This document shows positions 1-8,162 of a stretch of 64,000 nt of DNA, piece by piece (the first letter of the stretch is position 1; every line of letters begins with the position of its first letter). Under the pieces are notes generated by a model. The model was not told the DNA's origin and did not search any database. It was given only the letters and a program-made list of their open reading frames with translations. The DNA is taken from assembly GCA_035715725.1 (NCBI GenBank), contig DASTKT010000142.1, positions 29,772 through 93,771 on the forward strand, in the 5' to 3' direction. The DNA is from JADGGV01 sp035715725 (GTDB lineage Bacteria; Gemmatimonadota; Gemmatimonadetes; Longimicrobiales; RSA9). A program made the position numbers and the translations under genes.

Positions 1-410
1 TGCGCCCGCTTCAGCACCGGGATGCCCTTGCGGCGCGCCGCGTCCAGCTCGGGGTGGTCCTGCGGGATCGCGGCCGTCACGACCACCGCCACCGCCGCCG
101 CGACATGGGCCGGGTCGTGCCCCTCGACGACCTCGGCGCCCAGCGCGTCGAGCGTCTCCCAGCCCGGGCTCAGGTGGAGGTCGCACCCGCTTACGCGGCC
201 GCCCGCCCGCAGCACCAGCTCCGCGAGGGCGCTCATGCCGGCGCCGCAGATGCCCATGAAGTGCACCGGTCCGCGGCGCGCGAAGGCGAGCAGATCCGCC
301 GACGCGGCCGCCGCGGGATGCGCGGCCGAAGGCGACGAGGACGGCGCGCCGCCATCCGGCCCCGGCCCTCCCGCGCCGCCACGCTCCCGGTCCGCTCGAT
401 CGTACGTCAT
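1..410 (-). CDS. murC: UDP-N-acetylmuramate--L-alanine ligase MurC (N-terminal part, cut by window edge)
   Basis: MurC adds L-alanine to UDP-MurNAc, the first step of the peptidoglycan stem peptide, in the cytoplasm. Only about 136 N-terminal residues are in the window. After a low-complexity Pro/Ala/Ser-rich leader of about 45 residues comes the Rossmann-type start HFMGICGAGMSALAEL and then VSGCDL, typical of MurC (family knowledge). The ATG at 410 overlaps the murG stop by one base (TGATG on the minus strand), so translation is probably coupled. It is the last dcw gene visible here. The extended leader before the nucleotide-binding motif is longer than usual, so a later start is possible, but no better start is visible. 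Confidence 0.9.
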   Translation of the reverse strand, partial: MTYDRADRERGGAGGPGPDGGAPSSSPSAAHPAAAASADLLAFARRGPVHFMGICGAGMSALAELVLRAGGRVSGCDLHLSPGWETLDALGAEVVEGHDPAHVAAAVAVVVTAAIPQDHPELDAARRKGIPVLKRA

Positions 411-1531
411 CACGCCACCAGCTCCAGCAGGTGCTCTGCGATGCGGCGGGCCGCCTCCGGCCGGGCCCGCTCGAGCGCCCGCGCCGACATGCGGGAGCGC
501 AGTGCCTCGTCCGTGGCCAGGGAGCGGACCGCGTCCCACAGCGTCTCCGGCGTCAGGTCGCGCTCCGGCAGGTGCAGCGCGGCGCCGGCCTCCGCGAGCG
601 CGCGGGCGTTGTGTTCCTGGTGGTTCGCCGCCGCGGCCGGGAACGGCACGAGCACGGCGGGGATCCCCCACGCCAGCAGCTCCGCCGTCGCCATGGCGCC
701 GGCGCGGGAGACCGCCACGTCCGACGCGGCGAGCGCCCGCGGCATGTCCTCGATGTAGCCGCGGACGTGCACCCAGTCGAGGCCCAGCGAGGCCAGGCGG
801 TCCTGCACCGCGCCGAAGTGGCTCGGCCCCGTCGCCCAGAGGATCTCCAGCTGCTCCGGGCGCGGCGGCGCCTGCTCCGCGTGGACCGCCCGCAGCGTCG
901 TGACCAGCGCCTCGTTCACCGCCCGCGCGCCCTGGCTCCCGCCCACGACGAGCACCACGACGGCATCGGCGGAGAGGCCGAACTCCGCGCGGCACGCCGC
1001 GCGGTCCAGCGAGCGGTCCGGCGGCCGGATTGGGTTGCCCTCGTCGTAGATCCGGGTCGCGCGGCCGGGCTTCAGGTGCCGGCGCGCCTCCGGGAACCCG
1101 AGGTGCACCTGCCGCGCCCAGCGCGAGAGCACCCGCGTGGTGAGCCCCGGGAAGGAGTTCTGCTCCTGAACCGCCACCGGGATCCCGCGCAGCAGCGCGA
1201 AGAAGCACGCCGGCCCGCTGGCGTAGCCGCCGGTGCCGACCACCAGGCTCGGGCGCACGCGTCGGAACACTCGCGCCAACCCCGCGAAGCTCCGCGTCAG
1301 CGCGAGCGGCAGCCGCCAGTTGCGCCACGGGCGGTCCCGGTAGAGCGGCTGGAACGGCAGCAAGGTGTGCGGCACGCCCTCCCGCGGGAGCACCCGCGCC
1401 TCGACGCCGCGCTGCGCGCCGACGAAATGCACCTGCGTGCCGGGGCGCTCCGCCTGCACCGCGGTGCCCAGCGCCAGCGCCGGGTAGAGGTGCCCGCCCG
1501 TGCCGCCTCCCGCGAAGAGCACCGCCGTCAA
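410..1531 (-). CDS. murG: UDP-GlcNAc:undecaprenyl-PP-MurNAc-pentapeptide GlcNAc transferase MurG
   Basis: MurG is the membrane-associated GT28 glycosyltransferase that converts lipid I to lipid II on the cytoplasmic face. The 373-residue product begins LTAVLFAGGGTGGHLYPALA, the glycine-rich GGTGGH loop that marks MurG. Further on are VGTGGYASGP, VQEQNSFPG, VVGGSQGARAVNE and SRAGAMATAELLAWGIPAVL, all family signatures. The start is a TTG (1531-1529) forming a TTGA overlap with the ftsW stop. A GGGAGGGAGGG ribosome-binding stretch lies just upstream, and no ATG is available. The length is normal for the family. It is translationally coupled to ftsW upstream and murC downstream. Confidence 0.95.
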   Translation of the reverse strand: MTAVLFAGGGTGGHLYPALALGTAVQAERPGTQVHFVGAQRGVEARVLPREGVPHTLLPFQPLYRDRPWRNWRLPLALTRSFAGLARVFRRVRPSLVVGTGGYASGPACFFALLRGIPVAVQEQNSFPGLTTRVLSRWARQVHLGFPEARRHLKPGRATRIYDEGNPIRPPDRSLDRAACRAEFGLSADAVVVLVVGGSQGARAVNEALVTTLRAVHAEQAPPRPEQLEILWATGPSHFGAVQDRLASLGLDWVHVRGYIEDMPRALAASDVAVSRAGAMATAELLAWGIPAVLVPFPAAAANHQEHNARALAEAGAALHLPERDLTPETLWDAVRSLATDEALRSRMSARALERARPEAARRIAEHLLELVA

Positions 1532-2697
1532 CCCTCCCTCCCGTCCGCCGCCCGCGCGATGCTCATCAGCGTGCCCACCGCCGCCATGCACACCAGCACG
1601 CTGGACGGGCCGTACGACATGAACGGCAGCGTGACACCCGTGGTCGGCACCAGCGCCATGTCGACCGCCATGTGCAGGAAGCCCTGCACGGCGATCAGGT
1701 TCGTGAGCCCCACCGCCAGCAGGAAGCCGAACAGGTCCGGCGCCTGCTTCGCGATGCGGTAGCCCACGAGCGCGAACGCGCCGTAGAGCAGCACCAGCGC
1801 GATCAGCGCCACGAACCCCAGCTCCTCGCTGATCATGGCGAAGAGGAAGTCGTTGTGCGGCTCCGGCAGGTAGCCGAACTTCTGCAGCCCGCGGCCGAAG
1901 CCGCGGCCGAACAGCCCGCCGCTCCCCACCGCCAGCAGCGACTGGTTGATCTGGTAGCTGATCCCGGTCGCGTCGTTGGACGGGTCCAGGAACGCGGCGA
2001 TCCGCTTCATCCGGTACGCCGCGCCCTGCACCTGCGTCCACAACACCGGCAGCCCCACGACCGCGAGCAGGATGAAGTGCCCGATGCGCGCGCCGGCCGC
2101 GAACACGACGAGCGCGCCCATGAGCAGCACCAGCATCGCGCTGGACAGGTTCGGCTGGAGCAGGATCAGCAGCGCGACGAGCCCCCAGACGGTCAGGAAC
2201 GGCAGCAGCCCGCGCGAGAGGCTGGGCAGCCGGTCCTGCTTCTTCACCGCCAGCATCGCCGTCCAGACGACGACCGCGAACTTGGCCCACTCGCCCGGCT
2301 GGATGTGCAGCGGGCCGAGGCCGATCCAGCGGCGCGCCCCGTTCACCGGCGGCGCGATGGCCTGCGTCCCGGGGACGATCGTGACGAGCAGCAGCGCCAG
2401 CGTGCCGAACAGGATCGGCCAGGCCCAGAGCCGCAGCCGCCGGTAATCCAGCAGCGCGGTGACCACGAGCAGGATGAAGCCGAGCGCCGCCCCCAGTATC
2501 TGTCGCACCACGAAGTAGTAGTCCGGCAGCCCCTTCGACTGCGCCATGATCGCGCTGGCGCTGTAGACCATCACCATCCCGAAGCACAGCAGCGCGAAGG
2601 TCAGGAGCAGCAGGGCCGCCCCCTCCCAGCCCGTGCCGATGCGCGAGGCCGAGCGGCCCGACGCGTCGCCCCAGGTCACGGCGGCGCTACCCGCCAT
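1528..2697 (-). CDS. ftsW: Lipid II polymerase / division SEDS protein FtsW
   Basis: SEDS-family integral membrane glycosyltransferase (389 residues) that polymerises lipid II at the septum with its partner FtsI, encoded upstream in this operon. About ten hydrophobic segments are visible. Family signatures include NGARRWIGLGPLHIQPGEWAK, LQPNLSSAMLVLLMG, YQINQSLLAVGSGGLFGRG and PEPHNDFLFAMISEELGF. The ATG at 2697 starts inside the end of murD (11-nt overlap). The reading frame stays open further upstream, but that part is shadow sequence. The gene sits between murD and murG, the usual dcw position, which favours FtsW over its elongation paralogue RodA. Confidence 0.94.
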   Translation of the reverse strand: MAGSAAVTWGDASGRSASRIGTGWEGAALLLLTFALLCFGMVMVYSASAIMAQSKGLPDYYFVVRQILGAALGFILLVVTALLDYRRLRLWAWPILFGTLALLLVTIVPGTQAIAPPVNGARRWIGLGPLHIQPGEWAKFAVVVWTAMLAVKKQDRLPSLSRGLLPFLTVWGLVALLILLQPNLSSAMLVLLMGALVVFAAGARIGHFILLAVVGLPVLWTQVQGAAYRMKRIAAFLDPSNDATGISYQINQSLLAVGSGGLFGRGFGRGLQKFGYLPEPHNDFLFAMISEELGFVALIALVLLYGAFALVGYRIAKQAPDLFGFLLAVGLTNLIAVQGFLHMAVDMALVPTTGVTLPFMSYGPSSVLVCMAAVGTLMSIARAADGREG

Positions 2698-4060
2698 GGC
2701 GCACCTCCGCGACCTGGCGCGCCAGGTCCTTGAAGCGCCGCCCCCGCTCCTCGTAGCTGCTGAACATGTCGAAGCTCGAGCACGCGGGAGACAACAGCAC
2801 CGCATCGCCCGGATGCGCCAGGTGCGACGCCTGCTCCACCACGTCCTCGAACGAGCCGCCGATGCGCTCGACGCGCACCGCCCGCCGCAGGTCCTGCTCG
2901 ACGATCGGCGCCGCCTCGCCGTACGCCACCACCAGCCGCACCCGGTCCCGCAGCTCGGGGATCATCGCCGTGTACGGCTCGCCCTTGTGCCGGCCGCCCA
3001 GCAGGAGCACGATCGGCCGCTGCACGCTCCGCAAGGCGACGAGCGTCGAGGCGATGTTCGTCGCCTTCGAGTCGTTCACCCAGAGCACGCCGTCCCACTC
3101 CCCCACCACCTCCAGCCGGTGCTCCAGGCCGCGGAAGCTGCGCAGCCCGTCCCGGATGGCCACCACCGGCGCGCCCGCGAGCGCCGCCGCCAGCGACGCC
3201 GCCAGCGCGTTCGCCGCGTTGTGCTCGCCCAGCATGCGCAGCTCGTCCGCCCGGACCAGCGGCAGGTCCCACGATTCCAGGCGCATCGCCATCACGCCGT
3301 CGGCGAGGAACGCGCCCAGCTCGCCGCGCGCCGGCCGGCTGCGCGTGCGGAAGCGGTAGCGCCTCCCGTGCGCGCCGCCGGGCAGCGCCAGCACGGCGGC
3401 GTCCTCGCCGTTCAGCACCCAGGCGCTCTCGTCCGTCGAGTTCTTGAAGAGCCGCGCCTTGTCCGCGTAGTACGCCTCGACGCTGGAGTACCGGTCGAGA
3501 TGGTCGGGCGCCAGGTTCGTGAAGACGCCGACCCGCGGCGCGAACGACTCGATCCCCGCCAGCTGGAACGAGCTCGCCTCGACCACGACCCATTCCGGCG
3601 CCTTCTCGTAGAGCGCCACCTCCGAGAGGGCGAGCCCGATGTTGCCGGCGGCGACGGCGTGGAGGCCGCCGGCGCGCAGCAGGTGCGCGGTCAGCGCGGT
3701 CGTCGTGCTCTTGCCGTTCGTCCCGGTCACCGCCACGACCGGCGAGCGCAGGTGGCAGAACGCGAACTCCAGCTCGGAGATGCGCGGCACGCCCGCCAGC
3801 CGCGGATCGTTGAGCACGGGCGCCGCCGGCGGGATCCCCGGGCTCACCACCAGCAGCTCGCACTCGGCCAACCGCTCCGGCGTGTGCCCGCCCAGCTCCG
3901 CCTCGCCACCGGCCATCTCCACCGCCTCGGCCGCCTCCAGCGCCGCGGGCGACGTGCCCGCGTCGGAGGCGAACACGCGCTCCCCCGCCGAGAGCGCCAG
4001 CAGCGCCGCGGCCCGTCCGCTCCGCGCCAGCCCCAGGATCCCGATGCGGCGGCCGCTCAT
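2687..4060 (-). CDS. murD: UDP-N-acetylmuramoyl-L-alanine--D-glutamate ligase MurD
   Basis: Cytoplasmic ATP-dependent ligase adding D-glutamate to UDP-MurNAc-L-Ala. The 457-residue length is normal. It starts RRIGILGLARSGRAAALLAL (N-terminal UDP-binding domain), followed by the ATP-binding VVAVTGTNGKSTTTALTAHL, then VFTNLAPDHLDRY, GEHNAANALAA and LEHRLEVVGEWDGVLWVNDSKATN, the usual order of Mur-ligase motifs. The ATG at 4060 overlaps the mraY stop as ATGA, and it ends in TAG inside the start of ftsW. Within the dcw order it follows mraY as expected. Confidence 0.95.
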   Translation of the reverse strand: MSGRRIGILGLARSGRAAALLALSAGERVFASDAGTSPAALEAAEAVEMAGGEAELGGHTPERLAECELLVVSPGIPPAAPVLNDPRLAGVPRISELEFAFCHLRSPVVAVTGTNGKSTTTALTAHLLRAGGLHAVAAGNIGLALSEVALYEKAPEWVVVEASSFQLAGIESFAPRVGVFTNLAPDHLDRYSSVEAYYADKARLFKNSTDESAWVLNGEDAAVLALPGGAHGRRYRFRTRSRPARGELGAFLADGVMAMRLESWDLPLVRADELRMLGEHNAANALAASLAAALAGAPVVAIRDGLRSFRGLEHRLEVVGEWDGVLWVNDSKATNIASTLVALRSVQRPIVLLLGGRHKGEPYTAMIPELRDRVRLVVAYGEAAPIVEQDLRRAVRVERIGGSFEDVVEQASHLAHPGDAVLLSPACSSFDMFSSYEERGRRFKDLARQVAEVRHGG

Positions 4061-5166
4061 CGGAGCTTCAGCGTCCCGAACGCGATGAGGGAGAAGAGGA
4101 TGCCGAGAATCCAGAACCGCGTGATGATCTTGCTCTCGGCCCAGCCGGCCTTCTCGAAGTGGTGGTGCAGGGGCGCCATCTGGAAGAGTCGCATGCCTCG
4201 GCCGTATCGCTTCACCGTGTACTTGAAGTAGCCCACCTGCAGGATGACCGAGAGCGCCTCGATCACGAAGATCCCGCCGACGAAGACGAGCAGGAACTCG
4301 ATCTTCAGCAGGATCGCGGCGGTGCCGATCGCGCCGCCCAACGCCAGCGACCCGGTGTCGCCCATGAAGACCTCGGCCGGGTGCGCGTTGTACCAGAGGA
4401 AGCCCAGCGCGCCGCCCGCCAGCGCGACGCAGAAGATCGCCAGCTCACCGGCGCCGGGGAGGTAGAACAGCCCCAGGTAGGTCGAGGTGTCGATGCGCCC
4501 GATGAGGTACGCGAAGACCGCGAAGCTCGCCGCCGCGATCGCCGACAGGCCCGCGGCCAGCCCGTCCAGCCCGTCCGTCAGGTTCACCGCGTTCGAGCTT
4601 CCCGCCAGCACGAACATGACCCACGGGATGAAGAGCGGCGCCCAGATCTCCAGGTGGTACTCGGCCAGGAACGGCAGGCTGGTCCAGTTCGGCGGCACCG
4701 TGCCCCAGATCGGGAAGAACAGCAGGTACGCCCCGACCAGCGCGCCGATCAGCCCCTGCCCGATCAGCTTGTAGCGCCCGACCAGCCCCTCCGTGCGCCG
4801 CCGCACCACCTTCAGGTAGTCGTCCAGGAAGCCGAGCGCCCCCATCCAGACGAGCACCACCAGCACGATCTGGACGTAGTGGTTCGTCAGGTCCGCCCAG
4901 AGCAGCGTCGCCACGATGCACGAGATGATGATCAGCACGCCGCCCATCGTCGGCGTGCCGGCCTTGGCCAGGTGCGTCTCCGGCCCCTCGGTGCGCACGA
5001 CCTGCCCGAAGCGCAGCGTGCGGAGCCAGCGGATGACGGAGGGCCCCATGGCGAACGACAGGATGACCGCGGTCGCCATGCCGCCCGCCGCGCGGAACGT
5101 GATGTAGCGGAAGAGGTTGAAGATGATGTACCGGTCGGCCAGCGGCGCGAACAGATGATAGAGCAC
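4057..5166 (-). CDS. mraY: Phospho-MurNAc-pentapeptide translocase MraY
   Basis: Polytopic membrane enzyme (369 residues, about ten transmembrane segments) that transfers phospho-MurNAc-pentapeptide to undecaprenyl phosphate, forming lipid I. Visible signatures are the catalytic-region GALGFLDDYLKVV, the NAVNLTDGLDGLAAG loop, AEVFMGDTGSLALGGAIG and the C-terminal MAPLHHHFEKAGWAESKI. The start is GTG at 5166 (product begins LYHLFAPLADRY), three bases after the murF stop. The end overlaps the murD ATG. Length and motifs are ordinary for the family. Confidence 0.95.
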   Translation of the reverse strand: MLYHLFAPLADRYIIFNLFRYITFRAAGGMATAVILSFAMGPSVIRWLRTLRFGQVVRTEGPETHLAKAGTPTMGGVLIIISCIVATLLWADLTNHYVQIVLVVLVWMGALGFLDDYLKVVRRRTEGLVGRYKLIGQGLIGALVGAYLLFFPIWGTVPPNWTSLPFLAEYHLEIWAPLFIPWVMFVLAGSSNAVNLTDGLDGLAAGLSAIAAASFAVFAYLIGRIDTSTYLGLFYLPGAGELAIFCVALAGGALGFLWYNAHPAEVFMGDTGSLALGGAIGTAAILLKIEFLLVFVGGIFVIEALSVILQVGYFKYTVKRYGRGMRLFQMAPLHHHFEKAGWAESKIITRFWILGILFSLIAFGTLKLR

Positions 5167-5169
5167 CCG

Positions 5170-6690
5170 TCACTCTCCCGTCCCGGGCGCGGCCGACCCA
5201 CCGCGCCTGGAGGACTCGACCCAGGAAGACAGCGCTGAGGAACGCCCGGACGGAGGCGCCGCGTCGCGCCCCCGTGAAGGATGCTCATGCTGCCCCGGGC
5301 CAGCCGCGTCGCCGGCGGGTCCGGGCGTTCCCCAGCGGGACTCCAGCAGCGGGAGCAGCCGCTCCAGCGCGACACCCCGCGATCCTTTCAGCAGCACGAC
5401 CTCGTCTCCACGCAGCCGCTCGGCCAGCGGGCCGAACGCCGACGGCGCGTCGGCCGCGCGGATCAACCGCCCGCCCAGCCGCTCCGCCAGCGGCTCGAAG
5501 GCGGCGACGAACTCCCCCGTCGCCACGATCAGGTCCACGTCCGCCGCGGCCACCGCCTGCGCCGCCTCGCGGTGCAGCGCCGCCGCGCCGGGCCCGAGCT
5601 CCAGCATCGAGCCGAGCACCGCCACGCGGCCGCCGCGCCGCGGGAGCGAGGTCAGCGTGTCCACCGCGGCGCGCAGGCTGCCCGGGTTCGCGTTGTAGCA
5701 GTCGGAGAGCACCATCAGCTCGCCGTAGCGGTGCAGCTCGCCGCGCATCCGCCCCGCGCGCACGCCCTCGAGCGCGGCCACCGCGGCGTCCGGCTCGACG
5801 CCCCACTCCATCCCGACGCCGAGCGCCAGCAGCGCATTGCGCGCGTTGTGCCGGGCCGGGATGCCGAGGGTGACGTCCCGCGCCTGCCAGCGGAAGCGGA
5901 CGCGGCCCTCCTCGTCGATGCGGACGTCGTCCGCACGCAGCTCGGCGTCCGCCTCCTCCGACCAGCCGGCCACGCGCACCCGCCGCGCCATCGCGCGCGC
6001 CGCCTCGGGGAGCATCCGCGGCTCGTCGCCCACGACCGCGAAGCCGCTCGCCGGGAGCGCGGCGAGGATCGACGTCTCCTCGCGCAGCACGCCCTCCAGG
6101 TCGCCCAGCCCCTCGAGGTGCTCCTCGGCGATGCTCGTCACGATCGCCGCGTCCGCCTCGACAACCGCCGCCAGCCTCGCCACTTCGCCCGGCGCATTCG
6201 TGCCCAGCTCGACGACCAGCACCTCCGTGTCCGCGGGGGCGGCCAGCACGGTCAGCGGCGCGCCCACGAGGTTGTTCAGGTTGCCCGTCGTCGCGTGCAC
6301 GCGGTAGCGCGTCGACAGCACGGCGCGGGTCAGCTCCTTCGTCGTCGTCTTGCCATTGCTGCCGGTGATGGCCAGCACGCGGGCCGACAGGTGCCGCCGA
6401 TAGTAGCGGGCGAGCAGGCCGAGCGCCTCCAGCGTGTCCGCCACCTCGTAATACGGGATCTCCGGCGCGCCCTCGGGCACCCACTCCACCACCGCCGCCG
6501 CCGCGCCCGCCTCCACGGCCTGCGCCAGGAACTCGTGCGCGTCGAAGCGCTCGCCGCGCAGTGCGACGAAGAGCGCGCCGGCCGGCAGCGTGCGCGTGTC
6601 CGTGGCGACGGCCGCGTAGTCGAGCGCCGCGCTCGGCTCCGCCGGCAGCCCGAGCGCCGCGCGCACCCGCGCATCGGTCCAGAAGCTCAT
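5170..6690 (-). CDS. murF: UDP-MurNAc-tripeptide--D-Ala-D-Ala ligase MurF, with C-terminal tail
   Basis: Adds D-Ala-D-Ala to complete the UDP-MurNAc-pentapeptide. The 506-residue product has the three Mur-ligase domains, with VLAITGSNGKTTTKELTRAV as the ATP loop, LNNLVGAPLT, VELGTNAPGEVARL, ARHNARNALLALGVG and VLSDCYNANPGSLRAAV. The ATG at 6690 overlaps the murE stop (ATGA). The recognisable ligase ends near residue 455 (VLLKGSRGVALERLLPLL). About 50 more residues rich in Gly, Ser, Pro and Arg follow, with no family counterpart that I know of. This tail could be a real disordered extension or the result of a late indel. The core assignment is secure. Confidence 0.94.
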   Translation of the reverse strand: MSFWTDARVRAALGLPAEPSAALDYAAVATDTRTLPAGALFVALRGERFDAHEFLAQAVEAGAAAAVVEWVPEGAPEIPYYEVADTLEALGLLARYYRRHLSARVLAITGSNGKTTTKELTRAVLSTRYRVHATTGNLNNLVGAPLTVLAAPADTEVLVVELGTNAPGEVARLAAVVEADAAIVTSIAEEHLEGLGDLEGVLREETSILAALPASGFAVVGDEPRMLPEAARAMARRVRVAGWSEEADAELRADDVRIDEEGRVRFRWQARDVTLGIPARHNARNALLALGVGMEWGVEPDAAVAALEGVRAGRMRGELHRYGELMVLSDCYNANPGSLRAAVDTLTSLPRRGGRVAVLGSMLELGPGAAALHREAAQAVAAADVDLIVATGEFVAAFEPLAERLGGRLIRAADAPSAFGPLAERLRGDEVVLLKGSRGVALERLLPLLESRWGTPGPAGDAAGPGQHEHPSRGRDAAPPSGRSSALSSWVESSRRGGSAAPGTGE

Positions 6691-8162
6691 GCCCGCGCCC
6701 CCGCCGCCAGCAGCTCCGCCACGATCTCCCGCTCGTCGAAGTGTCGCTTTTCGGTGCCCACGACCTGGTACGTCTCGTGTCCCTTCCCCGCCAGCAGCAC
6801 GATGTCGCCGGGGCGCGCGAGCTCGAGCGCCCGGGCGATCGCCTCGCGCCGGTCCGTGAGCCGCTCGTGCGGCCGGCCGTCGAGCCCCGCCTCGATCTCG
6901 GCGATGATCGCGTCCGGGTCCTCCGTGCGCGGGTTGTCCGACGTCACGATCACCACGTCCGCCGCCCGCGAGGCCGCCGCTCCCATCAGCGGCCGCTTGC
7001 CACGGTCCCGGTCGCCGCCGGCGCCGAACACCACGAGCAGCCGCGCCGGCGCCAGCGCCCGCAGCGCGCCGAGCGCGCGCTCGAGCGCATCGGGCGTGTG
7101 CGCGTAGTCCCGCAGCACGAGGCACGGCCGCTCCGCCAGCCGCTCGAGCCGCCCGGGCACCTGCGGCACGCTGGCGAGCCGATCCGCCACCTCCCCCAGC
7201 GTCAGGCCGAGCGCCAGGCCGGTCGCCGCCGAGGCGAGCGCGTTCTCGACGTTGTAGTCGCCCAGGAGCGGGAGGTGAATGTCCACCGCGCCCGCCGGCG
7301 CCACCAGCCGGAAGCGCGCACCGTCGGCGCCCAGGACCACCGACTCGGCCCGGAGCTCGGCGCCGCGCCCGAAGCGCACCGCCCGCGGCGCCCGCTCCGC
7401 TACGCCATCCCACGCCGGGTCGTCGGCGTTCACCACGGCCACGCCGTCCGGCCGCAGCAGCTCGACGAGCGAGGCCTTGGCCGCGCGGTACGCCTCGAAC
7501 GTGCCGTGATAGTCCAGGTGGTCCCGCGTCAGGTTCGTGAAGACGGCCGCATCGAAGCGGAGCGCGGCCACCCGGCCCTGGTCGAGCGCGTGCGACGAGA
7601 CCTCCATCGCCACCGCCTCGACGCCGCCGGCGACGAGGTCCGCGAGCAGCCGCGCGAGCTCGACCGGCCCCGGCGTCGTCAGGTTCTCCGTCCCCGGCAC
7701 CATGCTGCCATCCCGGAGGCGCACGCCCAGCGTGCCGACCGATGCCGGGACCCACCGCGCGCCCAGCAGGTGCCGCAGCATCCAGGCGGTCGTGCTCTTG
7801 CCGTTCGTGCCGGTCACGCCGACCAGGCGCAGCCGCTCCGCCGGATCGCCGTAGACGGCCATCGCCGCCACGGCCGCCGCACGCCGCCCGTCCGTGACCA
7901 GCACCTGCGGGATCGTCACACCGCCCAGCTCCCGCTCGACCAGCGCGGCCGCCGCGCCCGCCGCCTCCGCCGCGGGCACGTAGGCGTGGCCGTCGGCGCT
8001 CGTGCCGGCCCAGGCGCAGAACAGGTCGCCCCGCCGCACGGCCCGACTGTCGTCGGCCGCGCCGGAGAGCGACGCCTCGACCGCGGGCGCGCCGACCAGG
8101 AGACCGTGCGCCTGCAGCCGAGCGACCACCTCCGCCAGCGCGACGGGGGTCGGGCACCTCAC
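6687..8162 (-). CDS. murE: UDP-MurNAc-L-Ala-D-Glu--meso-diaminopimelate ligase MurE
   Basis: Adds the third stem-peptide residue. The 491-residue product shows the ATP loop GVTGTNGKSTTAWM (Lys at about 122), MEVSSHALDQGRV, FTNLTRDHLDYHGT and NVENALASAATGLALG. Residues 409-412 read DNPR, the motif associated with meso-diaminopimelate rather than lysine specificity (established for this family). A DAP-type, Gram-negative-like wall is therefore expected. The start is GTG at 8162, overlapping the ftsI stop as GTGA. No ATG is available in the conserved N-terminal region. It is coupled to murF downstream. Confidence 0.95.
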   Translation of the reverse strand: MRCPTPVALAEVVARLQAHGLLVGAPAVEASLSGAADDSRAVRRGDLFCAWAGTSADGHAYVPAAEAAGAAAALVERELGGVTIPQVLVTDGRRAAAVAAMAVYGDPAERLRLVGVTGTNGKSTTAWMLRHLLGARWVPASVGTLGVRLRDGSMVPGTENLTTPGPVELARLLADLVAGGVEAVAMEVSSHALDQGRVAALRFDAAVFTNLTRDHLDYHGTFEAYRAAKASLVELLRPDGVAVVNADDPAWDGVAERAPRAVRFGRGAELRAESVVLGADGARFRLVAPAGAVDIHLPLLGDYNVENALASAATGLALGLTLGEVADRLASVPQVPGRLERLAERPCLVLRDYAHTPDALERALGALRALAPARLLVVFGAGGDRDRGKRPLMGAAASRAADVVIVTSDNPRTEDPDAIIAEIEAGLDGRPHERLTDRREAIARALELARPGDIVLLAGKGHETYQVVGTEKRHFDEREIVAELLAAGARA

